Below, piece by piece: positions 42,879-51,867 of a DNA stretch of 64,000 nucleotides. Position 1 is the stretch's first letter. Every line of letters starts with the position of its first letter. The stretch is from Crystallibacter permensis (GTDB taxonomy: Bacteria; Actinomycetota; Actinomycetes; Actinomycetales; Micrococcaceae). The notes under the pieces are model-generated. The model was not told the DNA's origin. It was given only the letters and a program-made list of their open reading frames with translations, and made no database searches. A program made the position numbers and the translations under genes. Location: contig NZ_JAODLR010000016.1 of NCBI RefSeq assembly GCF_025960875.1, positions 1-64,000 of the forward strand. The letters are read 5' to 3'.

Positions 42879-43754
42879 TCAGGCCTGGGTGCCTTGGCCG
42901 TGGTCGTTAGCGTAGGCCGCGAAAACGTCTTCGGAGTTCTTATCCCTGGCCACGAAATCCTCTTGGAGTTTTTTCGCGAGCTGTTCCAGTGCGAGGGAGA
43001 TCCGCCGGGCGCTGAGCTGCAGCTCCTTGACTGGGGAAGCGTCCGCCGCATCCCGCAATGCCAGCGCGTACGGCAGCTGCCGGGCCAGGGAAAGGTCAGG
43101 GTCCTCTTCCTGAAAGTAATAGCTCTCCGTGTACTGGGTGAAGTCGATGCGGATCTTCTCAAGCTGGGCCGTCAGGGTGTCCAGGACACGGGTAGCTACA
43201 GCATGGTCGACTTCGCCGAGTGCCTTGGCGTAATTGACGTCGGCGAGGCCTTTGAGCTCCAGGGCCAGTGCCCGGCGCCGGGACAGAGGAGGATAGACCT
43301 GGGTGAACCAGGTCAGTGCCGCGGTCAGCAGGGCGAAACCGGTCAGCCCCTGCAGCGGGGAGGCCAGGCGAACCCACGGGTCGGTGGCCACAACATCCCC
43401 AAAGCCCAGGGTCGCCAGGGTCACGAGGGAAACGTAGATTGCCTCAGCGAAGTCAGGGTAGTCTGCTGGATTCACCCCCGGAGAGTACATGAAACCGCCC
43501 GGGATATGCGGGTAGTAGATGAGCGCCCAGCCGATTGTCTGCAGGGACACCCACAGCAGGATCACGGCGACCATCGCCGCAGGTCCCACGGCAGACCCCA
43601 GCCGGTGGCCGGTCGCCCTCGACGCCCTCCAGACACCCGAGAGCACCAGATGGCTCAGGTAGCCCTTGCCGCTCGGGTGCAGCAAGCTGTGAAACATGTC
43701 GATTAATCCCAGTGCGGCGAGTGAAATTCCGGCAACTGTCAGAAGTAGATCCAC
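42879..43754 (-). CDS. Two-helix potassium/ion channel
   Basis: A 291-residue channel subunit. Membrane helices surround the selectivity filter TLATLGFGDVV (GFGD version of the GYGD signature), and a cytoplasmic helical domain of about 140 residues follows. The start is a GTG behind GGAGG at 43754; the frame is open to 43979 but the first helix begins MDLLLTVAGISLAALG. It stands alone, converging with the DUF418-like gene. Regulatory ligand unknown. Confidence 0.85.
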   Translation of the reverse strand: MDLLLTVAGISLAALGLIDMFHSLLHPSGKGYLSHLVLSGVWRASRATGHRLGSAVGPAAMVAVILLWVSLQTIGWALIYYPHIPGGFMYSPGVNPADYPDFAEAIYVSLVTLATLGFGDVVATDPWVRLASPLQGLTGFALLTAALTWFTQVYPPLSRRRALALELKGLADVNYAKALGEVDHAVATRVLDTLTAQLEKIRIDFTQYTESYYFQEEDPDLSLARQLPYALALRDAADASPVKELQLSARRISLALEQLAKKLQEDFVARDKNSEDVFAAYANDHGQGTQA

Positions 43755-44033
43755 GTCCGGCCTCCGTCTTTGGTGTTGTTCCAGTCGTGCTGGCCCGCAG
43801 GTTCGCTCATGTGGCCGGCAAGTAACCGGCCGCCTGCGCATTCCGGCGCCCGTATCAATCACGATCCCATCGGAGAAGGCTCCATCGTAGGCAGGGGGCA
43901 ACGCCTCTTCATGTTCCCTGTGCTTCTGCACGCTTGCCTCGCGGCTTCCTTGAGGAGAAACGGCACCAGCTTCTTGCAACGAAATTCACAGGTCTCAGTA
44001 ATCTAGCAGTACCGAGGACAAGAGGAACTTAGG

Positions 44034-44930
44034 ATGCAGAAGAAGTTGTTGGGACAAACCGGCCTGTTCGTTTCCGAACTTGGGTTTGGGGCCGGTGGAT
44101 ACTGGGGGTTCACGGCCTTTCCCGAGAAGAAGGCGGCCGCGCTGATCGACATAGCCCTCGAGCACGGAATCAACCTTTTCGATACCGGACCCAACTACAG
44201 CGCCGGGAACGCCGAAACAAGGTTGGGCCGAATCCTTAAGGAAAGATCCGCAGAACCCGTCGTGGCTACCAAGGTGGGCACCAGATTCGTCAACGGCAGG
44301 CACATTAAGGACTTCACCCCGGGCGGCATCGAAAGAAGCATTGTCTCGAGCCTGAGAAACCTGCAGCTGGATCAACTACCGCTGGTTCACTTCCACGGAT
44401 TCCCCCGACCGGCAGGCCCGGCAGTCGAGAAACTCCTGGAGCTCAGGGAGCGGGGCCTGATCGGCCACGTTGGCGTCTCAGCAAACGGCTCCGGCGCCAG
44501 GAAAACTGCAGAATTGGACGTCTTCGATTCGCTGATGATTGAGTACAACGTCATCAACAGGGCCGGCCCGGCAAAAATCATCGATACAGCCGGCAGCCGG
44601 GGCATGGGTGTTCTGATTAAATCCCCGCTGGCGCAAACCCTGTTTTCGAACGATATTTTCAAAATCAGGCGCCGAAGCGACATCTGGTATCTGCTCCGGG
44701 CAATGAAGAATCACAGAAGCAAGTTCACCCGCGGCCGGAACTACCGGTTCCCTAACCATATTGACGGCATGACCGGCAGCGAAGCGGCCCTCAACTTTGT
44801 GCTCGCCAACCCTCATGTCACCAGTGCCATCACCGGAACCGTCGATGCCCAACATCTTGTCAGCAATATCGAGGCTGCGGGCAAAGGTTTGCCGCGGGAA
44901 TTGCTCAAGAGAATCGAGTCGACCGGATAG
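44034..44930 (+). CDS. Aldo/keto reductase
   Basis: A 298-residue NAD(P)H-dependent oxidoreductase of the AKR superfamily. The catalytic tetrad is visible: Asp and Tyr in INLFDTGPNYSAGNAE, Lys in VVATKVGT and His in PLVHFHGFP. The cofactor-binding C-terminal part contains FVLANPHVTSAITGT. The ATG follows GAGGAACTTAGG. Substrate not predictable. Confidence 0.92.
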   Translation: MQKKLLGQTGLFVSELGFGAGGYWGFTAFPEKKAAALIDIALEHGINLFDTGPNYSAGNAETRLGRILKERSAEPVVATKVGTRFVNGRHIKDFTPGGIERSIVSSLRNLQLDQLPLVHFHGFPRPAGPAVEKLLELRERGLIGHVGVSANGSGARKTAELDVFDSLMIEYNVINRAGPAKIIDTAGSRGMGVLIKSPLAQTLFSNDIFKIRRRSDIWYLLRAMKNHRSKFTRGRNYRFPNHIDGMTGSEAALNFVLANPHVTSAITGTVDAQHLVSNIEAAGKGLPRELLKRIESTG

Positions 44931-44987
44931 GCCGGCAGAAGGCGGGACCGGCGTTCCATGTGGGACGGCCAGATTCCCGGGGGTTCC

Positions 44988-45497
44988 TCACGCGCGTCCC
45001 CGGCTCCGCAGCGGCGGCTTGGGCCGTCTGCTCAGGGCAGCCAGGCCGAGCAGGCACATTCCAGCAATCAGCCACACTTCAGCGAGGTTGAAGTCGGGGA
45101 GCCATCCCGTATAGAAGTATTCGATATGACCGTGTCCCTCCACCCGGCCAACCAGCTCTGCCGTCGCCCCACCAAGGATCAGTGCGCTGGCAATCAGATC
45201 TGAGGTATGCCCCGCCATTGCAGCGTGCAGTGTATAAGCGCCCAGTATGATGACGGCCAAACCCATTCCTGTGAGGAGTATCCGCTCAGGAAATTCAACA
45301 GCGTCAGCGTTGGATTGTGCGTCGTAGGCCGGCCGCAGCTTCAGGAAGCCGAAATCGAAAACCGGGGCATCAGGCAAGCGGGCCGATGTCCAGGATTTTA
45401 GGCCCAGATCGGCGACCGCCAGAAGAGCTGCCGTCACATAAACCTGCACCAGCCGCCGAAAAACCGGAACATGATCCGAAGCCTCTGGCCCAGTCAT
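44988..45497 (-). CDS. LspA-like protein lacking the catalytic aspartates
   Basis: A 169-residue membrane protein with four helices and the overall plan of signal peptidase II, which cuts prolipoprotein signal peptides. The diagnostic regions are present but altered: the GGAxGNLxDR box reads GGATAELVGR, losing Asn and catalytic Asp, and the FNLAD box reads FNLAE. Both active-site Asp residues are therefore replaced. The protein may be inactive, may do another job, or may use a changed mechanism. The ATG at 45497 follows GGCAGGA. The partner enzyme Lgt is encoded at 26 kb and looks intact. Confidence 0.75.
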   Translation of the reverse strand: MTGPEASDHVPVFRRLVQVYVTAALLAVADLGLKSWTSARLPDAPVFDFGFLKLRPAYDAQSNADAVEFPERILLTGMGLAVIILGAYTLHAAMAGHTSDLIASALILGGATAELVGRVEGHGHIEYFYTGWLPDFNLAEVWLIAGMCLLGLAALSRRPKPPLRSRGRA

Positions 45498-45708
45498 CGA
45501 AGTCCTGCCTTTTATGCCACAAAGAACGTCCGTATTCAGCGAGGAAATCCGCTGGCCGTGCCCCATGCTTCCTATCTCCGTCCTTAGTCTACGGCCAGGC
45601 ACTCTGGCAGACCGCGGACAGGAGGCCATCGGTTTTTACCACCGGTTCCGGTGTACGGGGCGGAAGGCGAAGGCCCCGGTTTCTTGTTCTACCCGGCTTC
45701 GTGCCGGC

Positions 45709-46296
45709 TTACATGTTTCCTGTACCGCCGTCAGGGAACTTCAGGCCGGCCATGATGACGGCCACGAGCCGGTGGACGGCTTCCTGGGATGACAGCGTGT
45801 TTGCCGCTGCGAGGGCATGCAGGCAGTAGACGGCTAGCTCCTCCGGCGAAACGTCAGTCCGCAGGTCACCGGCGTCCGCCGTCTCGCCTATCAGATCCCG
45901 GATGAAATCCTGGAGATGCTGTTGGGCTCGGGAAACATGTCCGCCATGGTGCAACAAGGCAGCGAGTTCGGTGCCGTGACGTTGATAAGAGATCCGCGCG
46001 TAGGCTTCCAGTACGGCTTTGAGCCGCTCGGCAGGGTTGCCGGCCCCGTGCCGGATCCCGGCCAGCTGTTCAAGATGGCCGGTGACTTGGCGTTCGTGCC
46101 AAGCGGCCATAATCGCATCGACATCCGGGAAGTATTTGTAAAGCGTGGCCCTTCCGATGCCAACCGCCTCGGCGACCTGGGTCATCGTCACCGAGGCAAG
46201 CCCATGCCTGTGCACGAGGTCTGCAGTCGCGTCCAGTGTTGCAGCCCGTACGGCATCACGGTGGGCCGCTATCGTCTCGTTCCACAGTTTGGGCAC
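45709..46296 (-). CDS. TetR-family transcriptional regulator
   Basis: A 195-residue regulator: N-terminal HTH (LASVTMTQVAEAVGIGRATLYKYFPD) and a helical ligand-binding domain. It is divergent from the membrane protein genes at 46407-47140 and probably controls them and itself. Ligand unknown. A His-rich patch (LLHHGGHVSRAQQH) is visible in the C-terminal domain. Confidence 0.9.
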   Translation of the reverse strand: MPKLWNETIAAHRDAVRAATLDATADLVHRHGLASVTMTQVAEAVGIGRATLYKYFPDVDAIMAAWHERQVTGHLEQLAGIRHGAGNPAERLKAVLEAYARISYQRHGTELAALLHHGGHVSRAQQHLQDFIRDLIGETADAGDLRTDVSPEELAVYCLHALAAANTLSSQEAVHRLVAVIMAGLKFPDGGTGNM

Positions 46297-46406
46297 GCTT
46301 TTAGTTTAGGGTGCGTGGTAAGACCCGGATTGATCAAGACACTCTGTATCGTAAACTGTTGTTGTCGACCGCCGTTGATGCCCGCCTTCAGAGGAGAACC
46401 CCGCTC

Positions 46407-46616
46407 ATGGACGAACCGCACAACAATCCCCGGCAGGACCCGCAGACCGGTTCCGGCCGCGATTCCGCTCCGCGGACGCCCCGCTGGGTATACATCTTCG
46501 GAATCATCGCCGCCGTCCTCGTCCTGGCGTTTGCGATCTTCCACCTTGCCGGCGGCGGGATGGGCAGGCACGCTCCGGCCTCCAGCGGCTGGGAGTACGG
46601 CGTACGGCAGCCATGA
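46407..46616 (+). CDS. Small single-helix membrane protein
   Basis: A 69-residue protein with a polar N-terminus, one transmembrane helix (WVYIFGIIAAVLVLAFAIFHLAGGG) and a short tail (GMGRHAPASSGWEYGVRQP). The ATG lies behind AGGAG. It overlaps the DUF2269-like gene by four bases and is divergent from the TetR gene. Function unknown. Confidence 0.75.
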   Translation: MDEPHNNPRQDPQTGSGRDSAPRTPRWVYIFGIIAAVLVLAFAIFHLAGGGMGRHAPASSGWEYGVRQP

Positions 46617-47140
46617 AAATGCCTCCGCGGCTTCGCAAACTGGCCCTCACCGCCCACGTCACGGCATCCGTTGGCTGGCTTGGCGCCGTGGCCGGTTTCC
46701 TGGTCCTGGCCATCGCGGGCCTGGGCAGCAGGGACCTGCAGACCGTGCGCGCGGCCTACATTTCCATGGAACTCATCGGCTGGTTCGCGATCGTCCCGCT
46801 GAGCCTTGCGTCGTTGCTGACCGGAGTCATCCAGGCCCTGGGCACTGTCTGGGGGCTGTTCCGGCACTACTGGGTGCTTGCGAAACTGCTGATAACCGTC
46901 GTTGCCAGCTTCCTCCTGGTCGTGCACATGCAGCCGGTCAGCCTCATGGCCGATCGGGCTGCCGGGACGGCCTTGACGTTCGCTGACCCGGACGGACTGA
47001 AGGTCCAGCTGCTCGCCGACGCCGGCGCCGCTTTGGCGGTTCTGCTCGTGGCCGTAGTGCTCTCCGTTTACAAGCCCCAGGGCAGGACCCGGTACGGGTG
47101 GCGCAAGCAGCAGGAACAGCGCACGGCGTTGTTGCCGTAA
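46613..47140 (+). CDS. DUF2269-like four-helix membrane protein
   Basis: A 175-residue protein with four predicted helices; LALTAHVTASVGWLGAV at the front and HYWVLAKLLITVVASFLLVVHM in the middle resemble DUF2269-type proteins, which recall heme-bearing membrane bundles. The conserved His residues (AHVTAS, FRHYW, VVHMQ) are possible cofactor ligands. It is coupled to the preceding small gene. Confidence 0.75.
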   Translation: MKMPPRLRKLALTAHVTASVGWLGAVAGFLVLAIAGLGSRDLQTVRAAYISMELIGWFAIVPLSLASLLTGVIQALGTVWGLFRHYWVLAKLLITVVASFLLVVHMQPVSLMADRAAGTALTFADPDGLKVQLLADAGAALAVLLVAVVLSVYKPQGRTRYGWRKQQEQRTALLP

Positions 47141-47295
47141 GGCCTGCGCCAACGCGGGTCCGTCCAACCGCTTCAGGCCTTTCCACCGCGGCCCCACGTT
47201 GGCCCCTGCACCGGCATAATGAGTCTGGCTGGAAACAGCCGTTTCCATAATTTTTATTCGGCTCCGGCCGGTTTTAGAGAACGAGGACGCTGAAG

Positions 47296-47604
47296 ATGAA
47301 CGCACTGATTTGGGCCGTTACGAACCCGTTTCCGGACCAAGGAACGGATTTACGCCCTGGCCTGGAACCGGACCAGGTGACCCCCGGCGCCCTCGGTTTC
47401 TTCGCCACCTTCTTCCTGGTCGTCGCCGTTGTGTTACTGATGCGCTCCATGGCTTCCCACATTCGGAAAGTCCGTTACCGTTCAATGGTCCTCGAACGCC
47501 TGGAGCCAAGCCCCGCCGCTGCAGGAATCCCGTCGGCCGGCACCGCGGATGGCCGGTCAGTCAGCACCGAGAACGCCGCTTTGATCAGCGTGAAGCCGGA
47601 CTGA
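47296..47604 (+). CDS. Small single-helix membrane protein
   Basis: A 102-residue protein with one transmembrane helix (ALGFFATFFLVVAVVLLMRSMASHI) followed by a basic, then flexible tail. The N-terminal part is predicted outside. It resembles short conserved actinobacterial membrane proteins of unknown function. Confidence 0.65.
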   Translation: MNALIWAVTNPFPDQGTDLRPGLEPDQVTPGALGFFATFFLVVAVVLLMRSMASHIRKVRYRSMVLERLEPSPAAAGIPSAGTADGRSVSTENAALISVKPD

Positions 47605-47919
47605 GTGGCTGGGGCAAGCCCAGCAAGCAGCTTGCCCCGACCGACCCTAACCCTCCAGGCTTCACCCGCGAACGCAGCGGCTTTGTTAGTCCATCGAGGC
47701 GCGGACTGATGTCCGTCCGGGCCAATCCAAGGTTGGTTACGGCCACGCTTCCTGCTATCGGTCCGGCCCGACAAAGAGTGCAGGTGGCCGCCGCGGAGCT
47801 GGGGGTCCGTGAATATGCGTTGGTAGCGGCCGGACGAGCTGCCACTTCTTCTGGAATGATTCTCATTTACAATGATGAGGTTGAACCGATTTCATCCCCT
47901 GGACTTTGAGGATTAACCA
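47605..47919. other. Intergenic, promoter region of znuA-like gene
   Basis: About 315 bases with no supported gene. The right end holds the Zur-type box listed separately. Confidence 0.4.
47852..47871. promoter_or_regulatory. Zur-type zinc regulator box
   Basis: TGGAATGATTCTCATTTACA matches the actinobacterial Zur palindrome TGnnAATGATnnTCATTnnCA closely and lies about 50 bases before the zinc-binding protein gene. It should keep the gene off when zinc is plentiful. Confidence 0.75.
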
Positions 47920-48837
47920 ATGCGCCGTCCCCCTGCCCTTTTGCGGATCTTTGCCGCTGCCGGAGTCCTCCTCCTTTCTGCCTGCGGCCAGTCCCCCGGC
48001 GGATCTGCCGGGCCGGAGACATCCGATACGTCCGCCGCGATCAGCGTGGTGACGAGCACGAACGTTTATAGCGACATCGTGCGGACGATTGGCGGGGACC
48101 AAGTAGAGGTAACGCCCATCATCACTAAAATCAGTCAGGATCCGCACTCCTATGAGCCGACGGTGCGGGATAGGCTCGCGGTTTCGGAAGCCGACCTCGT
48201 TGTCAGCAACGGAGGAGGTTACGATCCCTTCCTCGACACCCTTACCGACAGCCTTGGTCTTGGCCCGGCCAAAATTATCGATGCGGTGGAGGTCTCCGGA
48301 GAAAACGGCAGCGGCTCCAACGAGCATATCTGGTACGACATGCCGTCCGTTGCAGCGGTTGCCGATCTGATTGCTTCGCGGCTCGGTGACCTTGATGCCG
48401 AAAACGCCGAACTGTTCACAGAGAACGCTGAACGCTTCAAGGCCGACATCGGGCAGATCTCCGACAAATTAGCGGACGTTAAGTCCACACATGCGGGAGA
48501 AGGCGCAGCACTCACCGAACCGCTGCCGGCATACATGCTTGAAGCTGCCGGGTTGGTAAACCGGACCCCCGAAGATTTTCTGGAAGCGGTCGAGGAAGGC
48601 ACTGATGCACCGGCAGGGGCGCTGAAGGAAACCGTTGAGCTCATGTCATCCGACAGCGTACGTTTGCTGGCCTTCAACAGCCAGACTTCCGGTCCGCAGA
48701 CGGAGTCAGTCCGGGAGGCTGCCGATGCGGCCAAACTGCCGGTTGTCGAGTTCAGCGAGACGCTGCCCGAAGGTACAACATTCGTTCAATGGATGAATGA
48801 GAATGCCGACAACATCGCTGGCGCCCTGCAGTCTTAG
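47920..48837 (+). CDS. znuA: Zinc/manganese ABC transporter binding lipoprotein (ZnuA-like)
   Basis: A 305-residue cluster 9 solute-binding protein. A lipobox (LLLSACGQS) anchors it outside the membrane. Metal-site His residues are seen in SQDPHSYEPTVRDR and NEHIWYDM; LLAFNSQTSGPQTE and VVEFSETLPEGTTF match the second lobe. There is no His-rich loop. The ATPase and permease genes that normally follow are absent, so this is an orphan that must share a transporter encoded elsewhere. The Zur-type box argues for zinc. Confidence 0.87.
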   Translation: MRRPPALLRIFAAAGVLLLSACGQSPGGSAGPETSDTSAAISVVTSTNVYSDIVRTIGGDQVEVTPIITKISQDPHSYEPTVRDRLAVSEADLVVSNGGGYDPFLDTLTDSLGLGPAKIIDAVEVSGENGSGSNEHIWYDMPSVAAVADLIASRLGDLDAENAELFTENAERFKADIGQISDKLADVKSTHAGEGAALTEPLPAYMLEAAGLVNRTPEDFLEAVEEGTDAPAGALKETVELMSSDSVRLLAFNSQTSGPQTESVREAADAAKLPVVEFSETLPEGTTFVQWMNENADNIAGALQS

Positions 48838-48915
48838 CAGCGGGGACAATACTCGACGTTCATGCCGCCGGACCGTGAGCCCGGCGGCACGACGCAGTCA
48901 GGTTGAAGGCGCGGG

Positions 48916-49140
48916 TCAGTCCTCCCCCTCCTGTGCGGAGAGCCAGGTGCGGAAGTCGACAACTTCCGCTTCCTGATTCAGGATTCCAGTGGCCGCAGCC
49001 ACCCTCAGCTGGGCATGGGGCGCCCTGGACTGCGGCTCCAAGGACTCAATGATTCCGCCCTGGTGATGCGGGATCATGCGCATGACAAAGGCTTTGTCAA
49101 AGCCCTCGCCTTCATCGACCCGGCGCAGTTCTTTGATCAT
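48916..49140 (-). pseudogene. DUF305 domain fragment
   Basis: The 74 readable residues from an ATG at 49140 match the C-terminal half of a DUF305 protein: FDKAFVMRMIPHHQGGIIESL and a closing NQEAEVVDFRTWLS. The N-terminal half is missing, cut at the junction with an IS1595-type transposase remnant. It is a separate sequence from the intact DUF305 gene at 12501-13115. Confidence 0.7.
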
Positions 49141-49157
49141 TTGTATTAGGTATCTGC

Positions 49158-49370
49158 TTAGCTGAAGTCCTTCTCGTTTTCCGGGATAACGAGGGTTTTC
49201 AGTGGATGGGGGCCGGTACTCACAGCCTGGTCCAGCAGGCGATAGAAGAGCAGCCCGCGGCTCTTGGACGTGCGCCGGTTGAACCGGAAGGTGAACTCGT
49301 CGAGGTAGTAGGCGAACTGTTCCCTTGAGGCGCCGTAATGCATGGTGCCGATCATCCAGCGCTTGAGCTG
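49158..49370 (-). mobile_element. IS1595-family transposase C-terminal remnant
   Basis: The frame LKRWMIGTMHYGASREQFA then YLDEFTFRFNRRTSKSRG and LFYRLLDQAV matches the C-terminus of ISXO2/IS1595-type transposases. The catalytic domain is absent. Upstream the frame runs into unrelated membrane-protein-like sequence, so this is a scar of an old insertion. Confidence 0.75.
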
Positions 49371-50442
49371 GGAGGCGACAATCATGGTAACAGACCCCCA
49401 TGCCAGAAGTACGGCAAGCTGAGCGCTCACCAGTTCCGCGGTTCCTGCCAGGCGCTGAACGGCAGGTTTTGGATCATCTGCCTATACGAACCACGGGAAC
49501 CGGAAGATATTGGCCAATGTGCTGCCCAGCAAAAACGCGACGAAGGCGATGTGCGCGAAAGCCACGATAATTGTGTGTAGACCCCGAGTCCGTCATTGGC
49601 CACCATTCTGTCTACACTCCCGCCCCGCATCAGCCGGACCATGCCGAATACGATCTGTGCGATCAGCTCGTCGCCGCCTGAAGCGGGGCGTTCCCCTGCC
49701 GGGGCCGGCAGAACAGGCAGAGCTAAGCATGCGCCGAGCAGAAGACATGATCCGCCTTCCGGACCGATACTGCACCATCTTCCGCCCGCGAAGCCGATGT
49801 CAGGGCGGAGCAGCCGCGCCGCCGACGCTGCTTTAGGAGGATGCGCATCCGGATTCCCCGTCGTTGTCCTGCCCTTCGGCTTTTTCCCTGGCCTGCTGCT
49901 GGTGTTGGCGAAGTTTCTCTGCGGCATCGCGGCGGCGGCGCATCTGTCCCCGCAGCCCGCTGCCCCAGCTACCGTCGGCCTCGGGAAGGATCAGGGGTAT
50001 GGCAGAAGTGGCAGGCTGCCGCCGGGAGCCGGCTTCCTCGTCTCATTCGTCACCCATACTGGATCGTCCCACCCGGCCACGGCCGCTAACAACACCCCCT
50101 GCGTACAGCAAAGGGCGATACCGGGCCCCGGGGCCCGCTGCCTTGGGCTGTCCGCCGTAACACGATGGTGTTGCCGGCAGGGTGCCAGCCAGTTGAAGGG
50201 TTACCGAATGCGCACAAAGACCGGCCTGCGTGGTACGAGAAGTCATCAGCCGGAACAACGCCAACCCGCGCGCTATCCCCCGGCTTCACGTTGGCTGACC
50301 GCTGCCGCGTCATCCGTAGCCGGGAGGCAGATGCCGTAAACTCAAACCGGCTGGCTGGGTTTTCAAACCCCGGGGCCGGTGGGCATGACAGACGGCGGGC
50401 GTGGGCACTACAGCTTTACAGATGTCGCCAAAGGAGGATCCA
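49371..50442. other. Gene debris and intergenic sequence
   Basis: On the minus strand, 49371-49590 reads IIVAFAHIAFVAFLLGSTLA, then NIFRFPWFV, a stop, and AELVSAQLAVLLAWGSVTM, which looks like a broken multi-helix membrane protein joined to the transposase remnant. From 49650 to 50442 I see no supported gene. Confidence 0.4.
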
Positions 50443-50646
50443 TTGGAGGAGCTGGTAGGGGACGCCATCATGGGCATCGTCGTCGCCTCAGCGGTAGTGC
50501 ATTCGGCCTCCTTCCTCCTGGTGCTTGGCAGTACGGGTCGGCGTGGCGCGGTGGCCAGGATCGGCATGCTCGTCGGATCGCTTGTCCCGCTCCTGGGCCC
50601 GGTCCTGGCCATCGTCACAGCCTGGGCTTCCCGTGGACGGCGTTGA
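50443..50646 (+). CDS. Small two-helix membrane protein
   Basis: A 67-residue protein with two hydrophobic stretches (AIMGIVVASAVVHSASFLLV and IGMLVGSLVPLLGPVLAIV). The TTG start lies five bases behind AAAGGAGG; an in-frame GTG at 50401 has no such site. Function unknown. Confidence 0.55.
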   Translation: MEELVGDAIMGIVVASAVVHSASFLLVLGSTGRRGAVARIGMLVGSLVPLLGPVLAIVTAWASRGRR

Positions 50647-51198
50647 TTGTGTCAAGGCCGTAACGCTTAAGTGCGGAATCAGGACGACCGGGCCTGCCCC
50701 GTTGTCGAATGCCGGGCGAGGCAATCCGCCGGGCTCATAGCCAGCCGGAAACCGACATCGCATACATGCACCCCACGCCGCAGCCACTAACTGGCAGGAC
50801 CTTTCGCTCAATCCCGGCCCGTTGCAGCAGGCCTTGGCGATGGACACTCCGCTGCTATTGCAGCAGACCTGGTGGACCACGGCAGCGAGGGCCTGTGCGG
50901 CCTTCATCGCTCCGCTCAACGGGCACGGCGCTACCCTGCCTGGCCAGAACACGAGTGCGAGGCGAATGGCTTTGCGGGCTGATCGCAGTGACAGCCGGTC
51001 ACGTCGCACAACTCACCCGGAATGGACTTCTTGGAGGTCCGGACGGGCCCGGCGCAGCCGATGGCAATGGTCTTCGTGACCGCTCTGTGCTCGCTCCCCG
51101 TCCGCTCCGGTCTCACGATGCCGCGCACGCTCAGCCTGCAGGGCCGACCCACCGCTCGCGCCGAGCACTTTAATAGGCCAGCGCGATACCTTGACCGA
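50647..51198. other. Intergenic, promoter region of csoR operon
   Basis: About 550 bases with no supported gene. Its right end leads into the CsoR box. Confidence 0.35.
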
Positions 51199-51216
51199 TT
51201 ACCCCCTAGGGGTATA
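51199..51216. promoter_or_regulatory. CsoR operator
   Basis: TTACCCCCTAGGGGTATA has the GC-rich palindromic core of CsoR operators (ATACCCCnnnGGGGTAT type). It lies 14 bases before the csoR start, so copper-loaded CsoR would release it and allow csoR-copZ-copA transcription. Confidence 0.8.
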
Positions 51217-51230
51217 TATTGGAGGAAACG

Positions 51231-51578
51231 ATGAAAGGACCGGCCATGGAAGCCGTAGTTTCGACACCCCTTGACGAGGGGGCCATTCACGGATACACCG
51301 CCGACAAGGCCGCCTACAAACGCCGGCTCAACCGGATTGAGGGGCAGGTCCGCGGTATCGCACGGATGATTGAGGACGACAAGTACTGCGTCGACGTTCT
51401 CACGCAGATTTCCGCGGTCACCAAGGCGCTCCACGCGGTGAGCATCGGACTGCTTGAGGAGCATATTTCGCATTGCGTCGTGGGTGCAGCGAACGAGTCC
51501 GTGGCCACCGGGGACCCTGCCGCAGTCCAGGACAAAGTCCGGGAAGCCTCGGAGGCGATCAGCCGCCTGCTGCGCTAG
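51231..51578 (+). CDS. csoR: CsoR-family copper-sensing repressor
   Basis: A 115-residue four-helix-bundle regulator. The DNA-facing helix contains [19 protein letters not shown]. The Cu(I) ligands are in place: Cys in DDKYCVDVL, then His and Cys in EEHISHCVV. Without copper it sits on the operator; with Cu(I) it lets go. The ATG lies behind GGAGG; a TTG at 51219 overlaps that site and is unlikely. It leads the copZ-copA cluster. Confidence 0.95.
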   Translation: MKGPAMEAVVSTPLDEGAIHGYTADKAAYKRRLNRIEGQVRGIARMIEDDKYCVDVLTQISAVTKALHAVSIGLLEEHISHCVVGAANESVATGDPAAVQDKVREASEAISRLLR

Positions 51579-51614
51579 CCGAAACCTCCCCAGCTACCGA
51601 TAAGGACAATCACC

Positions 51615-51836
51615 ATGGAAACTACCATCAGCATCTCCGGAATGACCTGCGGACACTGCGTGGACGCCGTGACCGAGGAACTCTCGGCCCTCGACGGTGT
51701 CGAAGAGGTCAACGTGGAATTGAACAAAGGCGGTATCTCCCGCGCGGCCATCAGTTCCAGCACGCCGCTGAAGCCGGCGGAAATCAGCGAAGCTGTCGCG
51801 GAGGCTGGCTACGTCGTCGTCTCCAACGGCGCCTGA
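51615..51836 (+). CDS. copZ: CopZ-like copper chaperone
   Basis: A 73-residue single HMA domain with the Cu(I)-binding motif GMTCGHC near the N-terminus. It ferries Cu(I) in the cytosol and hands it to the CopA ATPase encoded just downstream. The ATG lies behind AAGGA. It lies 36 bases after csoR and 31 before copA. Confidence 0.95.
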   Translation: METTISISGMTCGHCVDAVTEELSALDGVEEVNVELNKGGISRAAISSSTPLKPAEISEAVAEAGYVVVSNGA

Positions 51837-51867
51837 ACACCTCACCCCACAGCGACGGAACAGGATT

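Noticed and set aside
50488-51009. Cys-rich minus-strand frame before csoR
   Set aside because: It overlaps a better supported plus-strand small gene, and its second half is low-quality shadow sequence with no start signal.
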